From Pseudomonadota bacterium (GTDB lineage Archaea > Thermoplasmatota > SW-10-69-26 > JACQPN01 > JAJPHT01): a DNA stretch of 64,000 bases. The notes under the pieces were generated by a model. That model was not told the origin of the DNA. It saw only the letters and a program-made list of their open reading frames with translations, and made no database searches. Numbering within the stretch: position 1 is the stretch's first letter; each line of letters starts with the position of its first letter. Below are positions 63,717 to 64,000 of this stretch, in pieces. The DNA lies in assembly GCA_021325135.1 (NCBI GenBank), contig JAJPHT010000015.1, positions 181,320 to 245,319 of the forward strand, read 5' to 3'. The position numbers and the translations under genes are program-made.

Positions 63717-64000
63717 ATGAAGATCGCTTCCCTGGCGCTCCTTCTCGTCGCGGGCCTGGTCCTGGCCGGCTGCGCGAGCAACGCGCCCCCCTCGTCGTCC
63801 ACGCCCTCCACGTCGACCCCCGCCGGGACGACGCCCTCGACGTCGACGCCCGCGCTCCACGCGGACCTGCTGGGCGATGGCTCCACGTTCGTGGCTCCCC
63901 TCATGGACAAGTGGCGCACGGCGTTCCACGACCAGAACTCCGGAGTGACGATCTCCTACACCGGCGGCGGCTCGGGCAAGGGCCGCGGCGACATCACCAA
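63717..64000 (+). CDS. pstS: Phosphate ABC transporter substrate-binding protein, 5' part
   Basis: The gene runs past the window end; 94 residues are seen. It has a lipobox leader (LVLAGC), a Ser/Thr/Pro-rich spacer, and the PstS start LLGDGSTFVAPLMDKWRTAFHD and SGVTISYTGGGSGKG, which lines the phosphate pocket. It would bind phosphate outside the membrane and deliver it to a PstCAB transporter, whose genes are probably downstream outside the window. Confidence 0.88.
   Translation, partial: MKIASLALLLVAGLVLAGCASNAPPSSSTPSTSTPAGTTPSTSTPALHADLLGDGSTFVAPLMDKWRTAFHDQNSGVTISYTGGGSGKGRGDIT

Overview
The window reads as an archaeal chromosome of high GC content (well above 60% by eye). It carries an archaeal information-processing set: sliding clamp PCNA, both primase subunits (PriS and PriL), a Gins51-type GINS subunit, transcription factor S and an archaeal-type TyrRS. 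Most start codons sit about 30 nt downstream of a TATA-like box, which indicates leaderless transcription. Many secreted proteins have lipobox cysteines, and there are blue-copper-type proteins. This gene mix suits a high-GC uncultured euryarchaeote, possibly in or near the Thermoplasmatota. That placement is inference and no rRNA gene is present to test it.

Layout. 0-8.4 kb: end of a rhodanese, dodecin, tyrS, two lower-GC secreted proteins, a stand-alone receiver facing a stand-alone Hpt, endonuclease dU (DUF99), a phosphosugar isomerase and a DUF531 protein. 8.4-17.8 kb: a giant PAS/GAF histidine kinase, coiled-coil and membrane proteins, Nudix, DUF309, a cupredoxin lipoprotein, tfs, a GIY-YIG-like protein and a degenerate Dph6-like protein. 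17.9-27.8 kb: pcn, a membrane cupredoxin, DedA, two CocE/S15-type hydrolases, RsgA and secreted proteins. 27.9-31.7 kb: a threonine cluster (thrB, thrC, ACT-domain protein, hom). 31.8-37.5 kb: a second GAF histidine kinase, priL, a phosphoesterase, pyrophosphatase and a rhodanese-like protein. 37.5-39.3 kb: a minus-strand array of five small secreted six-cysteine proteins with a membrane-anchored Holliday-junction-resolvase-like protein inside it; a sixth family member lies at 7.45 kb. 39.4-46.3 kb: a CinA-like protein, an AT-rich island, then a MoxR/DUF58 operon. 46.4-56.4 kb: orphan cytosine methyltransferase, priS, an MBL protein, FAH family, gins51, small proteins, purH, a YkgJ-type protein, dcd and tRNA-Arg(TCG). 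56.7-64 kb: an HTH-FHA protein convergent with a membrane Ser/Thr kinase, secreted proteins, a YihY-type protein, tRNA-Arg(CCT) and the start of pstS.

The most unusual signals are: (1) the six-cysteine mini-protein array; (2) a family of intergenic palindromes of about 100 nt with a shared loop; (3) three places where the end of a gene is duplicated across a short GC-rich spacer; (4) almost every ATAT in the window lies inside GATATC, which costs rare codons in all three frames; (5) a threonine synthase whose zinc ribbon begins upstream of any standard start codon; and (6) several family members lacking expected catalytic or metal-binding residues.
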